This document shows positions 30,751 to 39,238 of a stretch of 56,840 nt of DNA, in pieces. The notes beneath the pieces were generated by a model. The model had not been told where the DNA came from and made no database searches. It worked only from the letters and a program-made list of their open reading frames with translations. A program made the translations under genes and the position numbers. Every line of letters starts with the position of its first letter. Position 1 is the stretch's first letter. The stretch is taken from assembly GCF_003989745.1 (NCBI RefSeq), contig NZ_RZGS01000014.1, positions 1 through 56,840 on the forward strand. Direction: 5' to 3'. Origin of the DNA: Legionella septentrionalis. GTDB lineage: Bacteria > Pseudomonadota > Gammaproteobacteria > Legionellales > Legionellaceae.

Positions 30751-32631
30751 ATGAAAAAAATAGCCGCATATTGGCAAAAAATTTATGCTAAATTACCAGT
30801 ATTAGCGTTTGATATTATCTCTATCCCGGTGGCTTGGTACGTAGCTTTTTGGTTACGCTACAACATGCAACCTTTTCCAAGCCGCTTAACGACCACTTAT
30901 TCCCTGGAGGCGTTGCTCATTCTTGCCTCTATACAAATTGGCTGTTATTACCATTTCAAAGTTTATCGAGGTTTATGGCGTTTTTCTTCATTAAACGATG
31001 TGATGCGCATCCTTAAGGCTGTAATTGCCGCAACGGTCTTAGTCATCCCTGCGCTATATTTGACTTCTATTTTACAGCACATTCCTCGCTCTGTTTTGCC
31101 TTTATACAGTATCATCTTGGTGACCTTGCTGTGCGGGGCACGTTTGCTGTTGAGGCACTATTCAGACCAACACAGTCAGCAAGAGGAAGCTTACGACTGT
31201 AAGCGGGTATTAATCATCGGGGCAGGACAGGCAGGGGAGGGTTTAATTAGGGATTTGAAGCGCACGCGCTCTTATTTGCCCATTGGATTGATAGACGATA
31301 ATTTGAGTAAACGTGGTCTTGAGGTACACGGGGTGCGAGTTTTAGGGCCTTTACGCGAATTAAGAGATTTGGTTATAGAGCATCGGGTTAATTTAATTTT
31401 TATTGCCATACCTTCGGCCCGTTCAGCAGCTATGCGTAGAATAGTCAGCCATTGCGAGGGGTGCGGCATTCCTTTTCGCACATTGCCAAGCTTGCATGCC
31501 TTAGCTTCCGGGCGCGTTGAAGTCAATGCGTTGCGGGAAGTGAATATTGACGATTTATTAGGCCGTGATCAGGTGGAGCTGGACTGGGAAAAAATTGCTC
31601 TTAGCATCCAAGGTAAGCGGGTTTTAGTCACTGGGGGTGGTGGCTCAATCGGCTCGGAATTGTCGCGGCAAATCATGTCGTTAGCGCCAAAACAATTGCT
31701 GATAGTCGATAACAGTGAATTTAATCTGTATAAAATTGAATTGGAATTAAAGGAGCGCTACCCACATATTCCTTTATCACTGGCTTTGGTAAGTGTTACC
31801 GATAAAATCGGTGTTGAGCATGTTTTCAAGCAATTTCAACCCGAGCTCGTTTTTCATGCCGCTTCTTATAAACACGTGCCCATGCTGGAAGATCAAATTC
31901 GAGTGGCGGTACGCAATAATGTACTGGGTACACAAATTATTGCCGAAGCCAGCGTAATTCATAATGTTGAAAAATTCGTTCTTATTTCTACCGATAAAGC
32001 AGTAAATCCAACCAATGTGATGGGGACTACCAAACGGGTCGCTGAGATTTATTGCCAGAATTTGAATGCTCGGGCAAAAACTCAATTTATTACGGTGCGT
32101 TTCGGGAATGTGTTAGGTTCGGTAGGCAGTGTTGTCCCATTGTTCCAAAAACAATTGCAAAATGGCGGCCCTCTTACTGTTACTCACCCCGACATTCAGC
32201 GTTACTTTATGACGATTTCTGAAGCCTGCCAATTGATTTTACAAGCCATGGTGAACGGGCATGGTGGTGAAATTTTTGTGCTGGATATGGGGGAGCCTAT
32301 TAAAATCAGCTACTTGGCGGAACAAATGATTCGCCTCGCAGGTAAAGAGCCAGGTAAAGACATTCAAATTCGCTACACAGGGTTGCGCCCGGGTGAAAAA
32401 CTATTCGAGGAATTATTTCATGAATCCGAACAATTGGACAAGACGGAGCATGAAAAACTTTTTAAAGCTCAATTCCGTCCTATCAATTGGGATGAATTAA
32501 CAAAAAGCATGCGGCTGTTGAGTCAGGCGTGTGCTAAGTATCAAGATGAAGAATTGTTAATCCTGCTAAAAAGTCTGGTGCCTGAATTCTCTTATGAAAG
32601 CAATTCTTATGCGTTGAGTATAGAAGTTTAA
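30751..32631 (+). CDS. WbpM/FlaA1-type nucleotide-sugar dehydratase
   Basis: A 626-residue inner-membrane enzyme. Several N-terminal membrane helices precede a cytosolic domain with two Rossmann motifs (VLIIGAGQAGEGLI and VLVTGGGGSIGSELSRQI). The catalytic region reads FVLISTDKAVNPTNVMGTTK, with Met in place of the usual short-chain dehydrogenase Tyr (the Ser-Met-Lys arrangement known for WbpM-type UDP-GlcNAc 4,6-dehydratases). The start at 30751 is chosen because the upstream in-frame stretch lacks a membrane or domain start. It likely supplies an aminodideoxy sugar for O-antigen or another surface glycan. Confidence 0.9.
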   Translation: MKKIAAYWQKIYAKLPVLAFDIISIPVAWYVAFWLRYNMQPFPSRLTTTYSLEALLILASIQIGCYYHFKVYRGLWRFSSLNDVMRILKAVIAATVLVIPALYLTSILQHIPRSVLPLYSIILVTLLCGARLLLRHYSDQHSQQEEAYDCKRVLIIGAGQAGEGLIRDLKRTRSYLPIGLIDDNLSKRGLEVHGVRVLGPLRELRDLVIEHRVNLIFIAIPSARSAAMRRIVSHCEGCGIPFRTLPSLHALASGRVEVNALREVNIDDLLGRDQVELDWEKIALSIQGKRVLVTGGGGSIGSELSRQIMSLAPKQLLIVDNSEFNLYKIELELKERYPHIPLSLALVSVTDKIGVEHVFKQFQPELVFHAASYKHVPMLEDQIRVAVRNNVLGTQIIAEASVIHNVEKFVLISTDKAVNPTNVMGTTKRVAEIYCQNLNARAKTQFITVRFGNVLGSVGSVVPLFQKQLQNGGPLTVTHPDIQRYFMTISEACQLILQAMVNGHGGEIFVLDMGEPIKISYLAEQMIRLAGKEPGKDIQIRYTGLRPGEKLFEELFHESEQLDKTEHEKLFKAQFRPINWDELTKSMRLLSQACAKYQDEELLILLKSLVPEFSYESNSYALSIEV

Positions 32632-32679
32632 GCTGCTCTCACGTTGCTATTAGCGAATAGGATGCTGGGTTTTGACTTC

Positions 32680-32710
32680 GGGTTTAGACAAATGCGTTTT
32701 GTATAAACCC
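32680..32710. terminator. Hairpin between convergent genes
   Basis: GGGTTTA (32680-32686) pairs with TAAACCC (32704-32710), and ACAAA/TTTGT can extend the stem inside the loop. It sits between the dehydratase and the convergent permease. No T-run, so intrinsic termination is only possible. Confidence 0.4.
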
Positions 32711-32727
32711 GTTATCCAAGATTATTC

Positions 32728-34212
32728 CTAGGAGTTTTCAGAAGCATGAGTGCGTGGAGGAAAAATATCCTTAAACTGCACTTTATCCTGGCCTAAATAA
32801 CCTGCTTCCCAATGTTTATGTAAGCCGAACATTTTATAAATAATAATGGGGGCAATCAAACTGATAAATCCGATGACAAATGCGATTTTGTAGCTTGGAT
32901 CTTCATTCATTACCAGGAAAATTAAGCAAGCCACCATTAAGATAATGGCCAGAATGCCGGTATAAGGAGAGCCAGGGGTTTTATAACGTAAGTCATCTGC
33001 AGTATAACCTGCTTTGTACAGGCGACGACGAAAATTGATTTGTGCCCAGCATAAAGAAATCCAGGCGATTGCGCCTGTAAAGCCAGATACCAGTAATAAA
33101 GCAATGTATAACATGGATTGACCAAAAAAATAGCCAGTCAGAAGAAGTACCCAGATGGCAAAAAGTGTTACAATGCCGGCATTTTGTGGGACCGCATTAC
33201 GGTTTAATTTGGCAAGAGGACGCGGGGCCATGCCATTGCGTGCCAAAGCATGTAATGAACGCACGATCCCGTACACACCCGAATTGGAACAAGATAAAGT
33301 GGCGGTTAATGTAACAAAGCTGGTTACGGCTCCAGCCCATTTTAAGCCGTAAAAGTTCAAGGCTTCAGCAAAAACCGAATTATTGATATTGGCTTTTTGC
33401 CAGGGGAAAATCAAGACCAGACAAAATACGGGGATGATGTAGATAAATAAGATGCGAAAGGTAACATTGCGAATGGCACTTGGAATCATGCGTGCCGGAT
33501 CGATTGATTCACCTGCTGCCAGCCCGATGATTTCTGAGCCCTGGTAATTCACCAGCAATAGTACCATGGCTGTTAGCAAAGCCATGCCTCCATTAGGGAA
33601 AAGCCCTCCTTGCCCCAAGAGGTATTTGCTGCCAATAATCCCTGGAGGTTGCGGGCCATGGATTAACCCGAAGAAAATCAAGATGGAAAGCGCTACAAAA
33701 CCGAAAAGCGCCAAAATTTTAATAATAGCCAGCCAGAACTCAATTTCGCCGAAAGTACCAACTTTGGCAATGTTGATATAGGTAATCAATAAACCGAAGC
33801 AGACAGCCCACACATACCCATTGACGCCGGTGAAATGCTCCATGATAATGCCGCCGGCAACGCATTCCGCGGGAATATAAGCCACCCAGCTTATCCAGTA
33901 GGACCATCCCACACCGCAAGCCAAAGAAGGAGAAATGAAATCAGCTGTGTAAGTGATGAAAGAACCAGAAATAGGGATGGCTACAGCCAGTTCGCCCATG
34001 CACAGCATGGTTAAATAAATAATCAATCCGCCTAAAATATAAGCTAAAAACACAGCAGGGCCAACCTGATTGACTACGGCTCCTGTACCTAAAAAATAAC
34101 CAGAGCCAATAATTCCTCCCAAAGCAATCAATTGCACGTGTCGGGTTTTTAAGGCGCGCCTAAATTCACCGTCATCAATGGGACGGGGAGTCATTACTTT
34201 GCTATTAGCCAC
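32728..34212 (-). CDS. Amino acid permease (APC superfamily)
   Basis: A 494-residue, 12-helix inner-membrane transporter of the amino-acid transporter branch of APC (GabP/AroP/LysP-like). The N-terminus has LIALGGIIGSGYFLGTG, the glycine-rich unwound helix 1 of the fold, and a second family segment is GELAVAIPISGSFITYTADFI. Substrate cannot be told from sequence. It is convergent with the dehydratase and has its own upstream region. Confidence 0.9.
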   Translation of the reverse strand: MANSKVMTPRPIDDGEFRRALKTRHVQLIALGGIIGSGYFLGTGAVVNQVGPAVFLAYILGGLIIYLTMLCMGELAVAIPISGSFITYTADFISPSLACGVGWSYWISWVAYIPAECVAGGIIMEHFTGVNGYVWAVCFGLLITYINIAKVGTFGEIEFWLAIIKILALFGFVALSILIFFGLIHGPQPPGIIGSKYLLGQGGLFPNGGMALLTAMVLLLVNYQGSEIIGLAAGESIDPARMIPSAIRNVTFRILFIYIIPVFCLVLIFPWQKANINNSVFAEALNFYGLKWAGAVTSFVTLTATLSCSNSGVYGIVRSLHALARNGMAPRPLAKLNRNAVPQNAGIVTLFAIWVLLLTGYFFGQSMLYIALLLVSGFTGAIAWISLCWAQINFRRRLYKAGYTADDLRYKTPGSPYTGILAIILMVACLIFLVMNEDPSYKIAFVIGFISLIAPIIIYKMFGLHKHWEAGYLGQDKVQFKDIFPPRTHASENS

Positions 34213-34645
34213 TAGCTGTTTAGTTCCTTAAATGAAAGTAGCGAATTGTATAATATTTTTATCTTTTGTCGATATTTTTAAACAGGGTTTTTTTAAAAAT
34301 TCTTTGGGAAACAGTCTAGGCAAAGAAGGTTTTAAAATATCAGGCTTACCTGCTCAAATCAACGACGCTTATGCTCTGTTAATATCCATAATGAGTTATT
34401 TACAGGCAAGATCTAATAAAAAAATCATGAGAAGACAATGCATCAGCATAAGAGTCATCGTTTGATGTGTTGATGTCTTTTTTAGTAAAACTCACGACAT
34501 ATTTAAGGAAATAAAGGGGAGATTGTTCAGCCAATTGCAGCAGGATTTGTTGTTTCCAAATTTCAGGAAGTTTACATTATTTTTATCCAATGGGCACTGT
34601 TTAATATGTTTAAATAATAGCCCGCTCATATTGCAACTTCGTGCC
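34213..34645. other. 433-bp region between permease and GNAT gene
   Basis: This holds the promoter region of the permease (minus strand) and a 77-codon plus-strand frame (34232-34465) that I do not consider convincing: no ribosome site and no domain. A hairpin with a T-run lies at 34441-34483. Nothing else is recognised. Confidence 0.5.
34441..34483 (+). terminator. Possible rho-independent terminator
   Basis: CATCA (34441-34445) can pair with TGATG (34471-34475), and an inner CATC/GATG pair stacks within. TCTTTTTT follows directly. The stem is weak and no clear plus-strand gene ends here. Confidence 0.35.
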
Positions 34646-35188
34646 ATGAAAAAAGAAATCCTTTTACCTAATAAGATGGTACTTAGCATGCGCACAGCTA
34701 AAGAAGCGGATGCCGAGTCGTTAATTTCCTATTTAAAAAGAGTAGGGGATGAAACCAATTTCTTAACATTCAGCGGTGCCGATTTAAATTTGACAATCGA
34801 CGAGGAAATTGAATTTATCAGGCAATCCTTTGGTGAAGAGGGAAATGTGTTCCTCTTAGGTGTGATCGCTGGGGAAATTGTGGGGGTGCTCACCATCATT
34901 CGTGGCAGTAAGCCCAGGCTACAAAGAATTGGGGAGTTAGGCGTTACTGTATTAAAAAAATATTGGCGCTTAGGAATAGGGAAGTTATTAGTTCATGAAG
35001 GCTTAAAGTTTGCTTTAGAAAAAGGAATCGTAAAAATAAATTTATCTGTAAATATAAATAATGTTGCAGCTATCCTGCTTTATTTATCTCTAGGTTTCGA
35101 AATAGAGGGAAAAATTAAAAAGGCAGTTTGTATTGAGAATACATTTTATGATGAATTATTGTTAAGTATGGATTTAACGAAGGCATAG
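34646..35188 (+). CDS. GNAT-family N-acetyltransferase
   Basis: A 180-residue acetyl-CoA-dependent acetyltransferase. The acetyl-CoA loop is KKYWRLGIGKLLVHEG, preceded by LGVTVL on strand beta-4; the C-terminal half has NVAAILLYLSLGFEIEGK. The start at 34646 (MKKEILLPNKM) fits the domain; the frame is open 41 codons further upstream. Substrate unknown. It ends 1 bp before the tRNA-Ser gene on the other strand. Confidence 0.82.
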   Translation: MKKEILLPNKMVLSMRTAKEADAESLISYLKRVGDETNFLTFSGADLNLTIDEEIEFIRQSFGEEGNVFLLGVIAGEIVGVLTIIRGSKPRLQRIGELGVTVLKKYWRLGIGKLLVHEGLKFALEKGIVKINLSVNINNVAAILLYLSLGFEIEGKIKKAVCIENTFYDELLLSMDLTKA

Positions 35189-35189
35189 T

Positions 35190-35277
35190 TGGCGGAGAGA
35201 GAGGGATTCGAACCCTCGATACGTTTCCGTATACACACTTTCCAGGCGTGCGCCTTCGACCGCTCGGCCATCTCTCC
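35190..35277 (-). tRNA. tRNA-Ser (anticodon GGA)
   Basis: The minus strand gives a class II tRNA. The acceptor GGAGAGA pairs with TCTCTCC, then discriminator G and an encoded CCA. The anticodon arm is CACGC-CTGGAAA-GTGTG, with anticodon GGA. A long variable arm (TATACGGAAACGTATC) and the T arm GAGGGTTCGAATCCCTC follow. It reads UCC and UCU serine codons. All arms pair well. Confidence 0.97.
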
Positions 35278-35721
35278 CAAGTGCGCAAGAGTATACTTGA
35301 ATGACATAAAAATCAATCTCTATAACCATGTATTTATGACGAAGCATCATTTGCCCAACTACTTTAAATAGGTACTGCAAATAAGAAAAGATAGGCAATT
35401 TTCATGGAGAATTGACTGAATAGGCGCTTTTATTGAGTGTTTTAGCGAATTTCAAAGAAGCAGGTGGGCAAAGCCGAGCTACTTCATGAAGGTTTCGTGA
35501 CCTTTAGTAAGCGAAATTGATTTGCCAACCCACCCAGTATTTGGCTCATCATGCAAACAAGCATTTGCTGTAAGTGTAGTATAAGGCTTGCAGCAATCTC
35601 GATTACTTAGCTAGAGAGATTGGGTCAGATTAGATGCGTTTACCGTGCCGGATATGTTTTGGCTATTATTTTACACAATGTATAATAATTTTAATTAATT
35701 ATAACTGATGAGCAAACCAAG
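35278..35721. other. 444-bp intergenic region with a nested hairpin
   Basis: No credible gene. The main structure is the nested inverted repeat at 35463-35534 described separately. An AT-rich stretch with ATGTATAATAATTTTAATTA (35679-35698) just before the LRR gene may hold its promoter. Confidence 0.6.
35463..35534. repeat. Nested inverted repeat (candidate structured RNA or miniature element)
   Basis: Three symmetrical stems nest. GGTGGG+GCAAA (35463-35472) pairs with TTTGC and CCCACC (35521-35534), TACT (35480-35483) with AGTA (35506-35509), and AAGGT (35489-35493) with ACCTT (35500-35504) around a TTCGTG loop. The element is about 72 nt and lies far from both neighbouring genes. Confidence 0.5.
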
Positions 35722-37230
35722 ATGATCATTTCTGAGGAGGACACTGCTTTAAGGTGGGTTTCCTATTTAGATATAGAAAATGGCACCATGCTAATTCGCC
35801 GGTCCATCCTTCAGCCTGCTGCTGGGGCATTTCAGGACTGCAGGGGCTTAACCGGATTCCACGTGCCGAAAGGCATTATTCAGATTGGCGCTGGTGCATT
35901 TGATGACTGCAGTAACTTAAGGCAAATCCACTTGCCGCAAGGCATTACTCAGATTGGTGCTGGTGCATTTGATGGCTGCAGTAGCTTAAGGGAAATCCAC
36001 TTGCCAGAAGGCGTTGCTCAAATCAATATGGGGGCATTTCGTAACTGCAGCAGCCTAAACGAGATCCATTTGCCAAAAGGTATTACTCATATTGAGCATT
36101 ATACGTTTTATGGTTGCAGCAGCTTAAGGAAAATCCACTTGCCAAAAGACATTACCTGGATTGGCTATGATGCATTTTATATGTGCATCAGCTTAACTCA
36201 TATCATTATCAATAGTGACGATGAGGAAGAAATCGCCCGTATCAAGTCGTTACTTCTCAAGCATCTACGCCAGAAAGTAGTCAGCAAGGCGGATTATGAT
36301 AAGGCTTCACAGAAAATCGAATCAGCACTGGCAAGGCTTGAACGACCTGAGCTCAATCCGCTGTATCCTTTTATGGTGAATGAGAGCCTTTCTTTATTCC
36401 CGGACGTTCTTACTGTCATTGGCGGCTTTGAAAGAGAGAGCAGCCAATACTATCAATCTGCAAAGCAGGCGATGGAAGCCCTTCCCATTCCCAAGAACGA
36501 TGGGCAGATGCAGGCTTATCAAGAAAAAATAGACGATATTGTCGAACAATACTTGAATGAGGCAGAAGAGGATGCAAGGAAGCAAGTTGAGCATCGTTAC
36601 CAACAATCCCTCAGGCGTTATCCTGAGCAGACTAAAAATCTTTCTCCTGCTGCGGTTAAAAAATTCCAAGAAAGAAAATATCCATTATTAAGCGAAGAAG
36701 AGCTAGGGAACCATCTCGATGCATTTAACAGATTTCATCGATGCTGTGCTGAATTGTCGAAAAAACATTCTGATTTTGTAACGCGTGATAAAAAAGCAGC
36801 TAGCCGTGAAACGCGTGAGTTGTTAAATACCTTGCAGCTTGCCTATATTAACTACATGAAAGATTCCCGTAAGCTATTAGAAGAATCTAATAAATTAGGG
36901 GAAGGCACTGCCAAGTTAAAGAAAAAAAGCGAGTTATCTGAACGAGCGAAAGCATTCAGGCAAACTTGCCAGGATGCCATTGACAAAGCAACGCCAGAAC
37001 TTGAGAAGCATAGAGGGTTAAAGGAAATTTTAACCAATTTGGCCATTGCTTTGGTGACTTTAGGCGTGGCATTTTTGGTTAACTACGCAATAACCGGTCG
37101 TTTCTTTTTCCATCCGGCAACTGCTTCGCAGAAGATTCTTAACAAAACTTGCAAAACAATTGAGGAAATTGACTTCCCAGGACTTGAGCAGGAGCAAACA
37201 ACTGAATGCGATTTATTAGCTCTCGCATAG
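35722..37230 (+). CDS. BspA-type leucine-rich-repeat protein with C-terminal membrane segment
   Basis: A 502-residue protein. From about residue 40 to 165 there are five to six 23-residue LRR_5 (BspA/TpLRR) repeats of the form HLPxGITQIGAGAFDGCSSLREI. A helical, charged middle part (residues about 190-430) is followed by one hydrophobic stretch (LTNLAIALVTLGVAFLVNYA) then ITGRFFFHP and a Glu-rich tail (TIEEIDFPGLEQEQTTE). No signal peptide. This layout, LRR plus coiled region plus late membrane helix, is common among Legionella proteins secreted by Dot/Icm; that is an inference here. Host-membrane-bound effector is the leading guess. Confidence 0.8.
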   Translation: MIISEEDTALRWVSYLDIENGTMLIRRSILQPAAGAFQDCRGLTGFHVPKGIIQIGAGAFDDCSNLRQIHLPQGITQIGAGAFDGCSSLREIHLPEGVAQINMGAFRNCSSLNEIHLPKGITHIEHYTFYGCSSLRKIHLPKDITWIGYDAFYMCISLTHIIINSDDEEEIARIKSLLLKHLRQKVVSKADYDKASQKIESALARLERPELNPLYPFMVNESLSLFPDVLTVIGGFERESSQYYQSAKQAMEALPIPKNDGQMQAYQEKIDDIVEQYLNEAEEDARKQVEHRYQQSLRRYPEQTKNLSPAAVKKFQERKYPLLSEEELGNHLDAFNRFHRCCAELSKKHSDFVTRDKKAASRETRELLNTLQLAYINYMKDSRKLLEESNKLGEGTAKLKKKSELSERAKAFRQTCQDAIDKATPELEKHRGLKEILTNLAIALVTLGVAFLVNYAITGRFFFHPATASQKILNKTCKTIEEIDFPGLEQEQTTECDLLALA

Positions 37231-37361
37231 ACCAGATCGCAGGCATGGCAAATACAGCTAAAGCAATTGGGCAAATGGAGATGTATTTATCGTGGTGGTG
37301 TGTCACGAAGGCCGTTTTAACAAACTGCTCTATAATAAAATTATATGCTGCGGAGTATAAA

Positions 37362-37811
37362 ATGAACAAATGGTTCGTGATGATGTGTGCCCTGGGCTTA
37401 AGCACACCTACTTATGCATTTTCATGTTATCTGACGGTTGTTAAAAGTAGTTGCTGGAAAAACTATAATGTAACCGTCATTCTTCAAGATCCTACGAATA
37501 AGGATAAAGAAGTAACAAGTGTCCTCATTCCAGCAAACCGTATGTGGGCCAGGGAAAAATTTGAGTGCCAGCCCGGGCAAAAATTAAAATTTAAAGCCAA
37601 GTTTAATCCTGTTTTTTGGGAAGGGGATGAAGGGAAAGTCTATATGGGAAAAAAATATTGGGAGCTCCCAAAAGAAGTTAAAAAAAAGGAACTGGCTTGG
37701 AATATTTCTCTTTGTTACCCCCAGCAATTTGCTGAAGTTCCATTGCCACCGGAAGCAGGGGGCAATTGCACATGCAACATGAAAGAAGTGCCGCTTATAC
37801 CACCACAATAG
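37362..37811 (+). CDS. Exported cysteine-containing protein of unknown function
   Basis: A 149-residue protein starting at 37362 with CGGAG just upstream. The signal peptide MNKWFVMMCALGLSTPTYA is probably cut before FSCYL. The mature part is basic, with six cysteines (CYL, SSCW, FEC, LCY, CTC) suited to disulphides, and ends in a proline-rich PLIPPQ. No family recognised. It lies between the LRR gene and nagZ on the same strand, 131 bp after the former. Confidence 0.7.
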   Translation: MNKWFVMMCALGLSTPTYAFSCYLTVVKSSCWKNYNVTVILQDPTNKDKEVTSVLIPANRMWAREKFECQPGQKLKFKAKFNPVFWEGDEGKVYMGKKYWELPKEVKKKELAWNISLCYPQQFAEVPLPPEAGGNCTCNMKEVPLIPPQ

Positions 37812-37951
37812 TTAATTTCATCATTTGCACCTTTTGCAAAGTAGCCGGACAACCTGTGTGCTAGGACATCCCTCTGCAGTTTACCTTTAAGCCTATGCCT
37901 TGATATGATTCGTCTTTATTTTACAGTTCAATCTGCAATGGAGACGAAAGC

Positions 37952-39022
37952 ATGCCCCATTTACGTAATAAAATCGGACAAATGCTCATCATGGGATTTG
38001 CTGGCTATGAAATCAATGAGGATAGCCCTGTCGCTGAATGGTTAAAAACAGATGGTTTGGGTGGCGTGCTGTTATTTGATTTCGACGTTGCGGCCAATCA
38101 ATTTGGGAAAAACTTAAGGGATCAAGAGCAAATTATTACCTTGAACCGTCAGCTGGTTTCTTATGCAAATGCTAATCCCAGTGAGTATAACTTGCCACTA
38201 TATATTGCATTAGATTATGAGGGTGGGGTAGTTGACCGTCTTGCTGCCGTACCCGGGTGTATGTCTACCGTGCGTCCTTGTGATCAAGCTTTGCTTTCTG
38301 ACGAAGATTTGTATCAGGAGGCTAAAAAAATGGCTTTAACACTGAAAAAATTAGGATTTAATCTTAATTTTGCGCCGGTTGTCGATCTGAATTTAAACGA
38401 AAATGAAGGCATCATTGGTAAATTAGGCCGCAGTTTTTCCTCCGAACCCGAAGAAGTTGTACGTGCTGCAAGACAATTCGTACATGCTTTCAATGAAGAA
38501 GGAATCATCTGTACCTACAAACATTTTCCCGGGCATGGCAGTGCAGTAGGCGACACCCATCTTGGCTTTGTGGATGTGACTGAGCATTATCATGATAATG
38601 AGCTTTATCCTTATGCCAGGTTGTTTACCAATAATACGCCAGCTATGGTGATGACCGCACATGTAGTAAACCGGCAATTGGATGCTAGTGGAATACCTGC
38701 CACATTATCATATTCTATATTAACTGATCTTTTGCGCCATAAATTGGGTTTCACTGGCGTGGTGATCAGTGACGATCTACAGATGAAGGCAATCAGTGAG
38801 TATTATGCATTGGATGATGCACTGCGAATGACCATCAATGCAGGTACTGACATGTTGATTTTTGGTAACCAGTTAGGACAAATAAGCGCCACTCATGTAA
38901 TCGATAAAATTGAACAGTTAGTCCGCGCAGGGGATATTCCTGTTGCGCGCATTGAAGAGGCATACGGGCGCATTTCGCGTTTGAAGCAAGCTCACCACAC
39001 AGGCGCAGTATTGACGCCTTAA
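37952..39022 (+). CDS. nagZ: Beta-N-acetylhexosaminidase
   Basis: A 356-residue glycoside hydrolase family 3 enzyme of muropeptide recycling that removes GlcNAc from anhydromuropeptides in the cytosol. Family motifs are YIALDYEGGVVDRL (substrate loop), CTYKHFPGHGSAVGDTHLG (with the Asp-His dyad) and the nucleophile Asp in VVISDDLQM. No signal peptide, as expected. Slightly longer than E. coli NagZ (341 aa). Confidence 0.93.
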   Translation: MPHLRNKIGQMLIMGFAGYEINEDSPVAEWLKTDGLGGVLLFDFDVAANQFGKNLRDQEQIITLNRQLVSYANANPSEYNLPLYIALDYEGGVVDRLAAVPGCMSTVRPCDQALLSDEDLYQEAKKMALTLKKLGFNLNFAPVVDLNLNENEGIIGKLGRSFSSEPEEVVRAARQFVHAFNEEGIICTYKHFPGHGSAVGDTHLGFVDVTEHYHDNELYPYARLFTNNTPAMVMTAHVVNRQLDASGIPATLSYSILTDLLRHKLGFTGVVISDDLQMKAISEYYALDDALRMTINAGTDMLIFGNQLGQISATHVIDKIEQLVRAGDIPVARIEEAYGRISRLKQAHHTGAVLTP

Positions 39023-39034
39023 TCCCATTTTGCC

Positions 39035-39059
39035 GGGAGGAAGTTTTTAATTTTCTCCC
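39035..39059 (+). terminator. Hairpin after nagZ
   Basis: GGGAG (39035-39039) pairs with CTCCC (39055-39059), and AA/TT pairs extend it inward. It begins 12 bp after the nagZ stop. No strong T-run follows. Confidence 0.4.
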
Positions 39060-39238
39060 AAGCTGTCTTTTACTCATAGTAAATCGAGCTTACCAATAAG
39101 CCACGGCAGTAATTGTATAATTCTGAACACTAGCAAATTTGCCATCAGCGTGGAGTAATCTTTATCAGAAAGATAATTTTGATGATATTTTATCCAACAT
39201 GATATATAATAAGCCAAAATTATTCCAGGAAAGATATA

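Noticed and set aside
34232-34465. 77-codon plus-strand frame beside the permease
   Set aside because: No ribosome site, no domain, and it covers the permease promoter region; the hairpin after it is weak.
35190-35277. Prophage or integrative element at tRNA-Ser
   Set aside because: No integrase, phage structural gene or repeat of the tRNA 3' end was found nearby.
35679-35700. TTAAT-type motifs before the LRR gene as a PmrA box
   Set aside because: The stretch is simply AT-rich; no properly spaced direct repeat of the PmrA consensus is visible.
35722-36200. Repetitive DNA in the LRR gene as a possible CRISPR or tandem-repeat array
   Set aside because: The period follows the 23-residue protein repeat in frame and there are no unique spacers between identical repeats.
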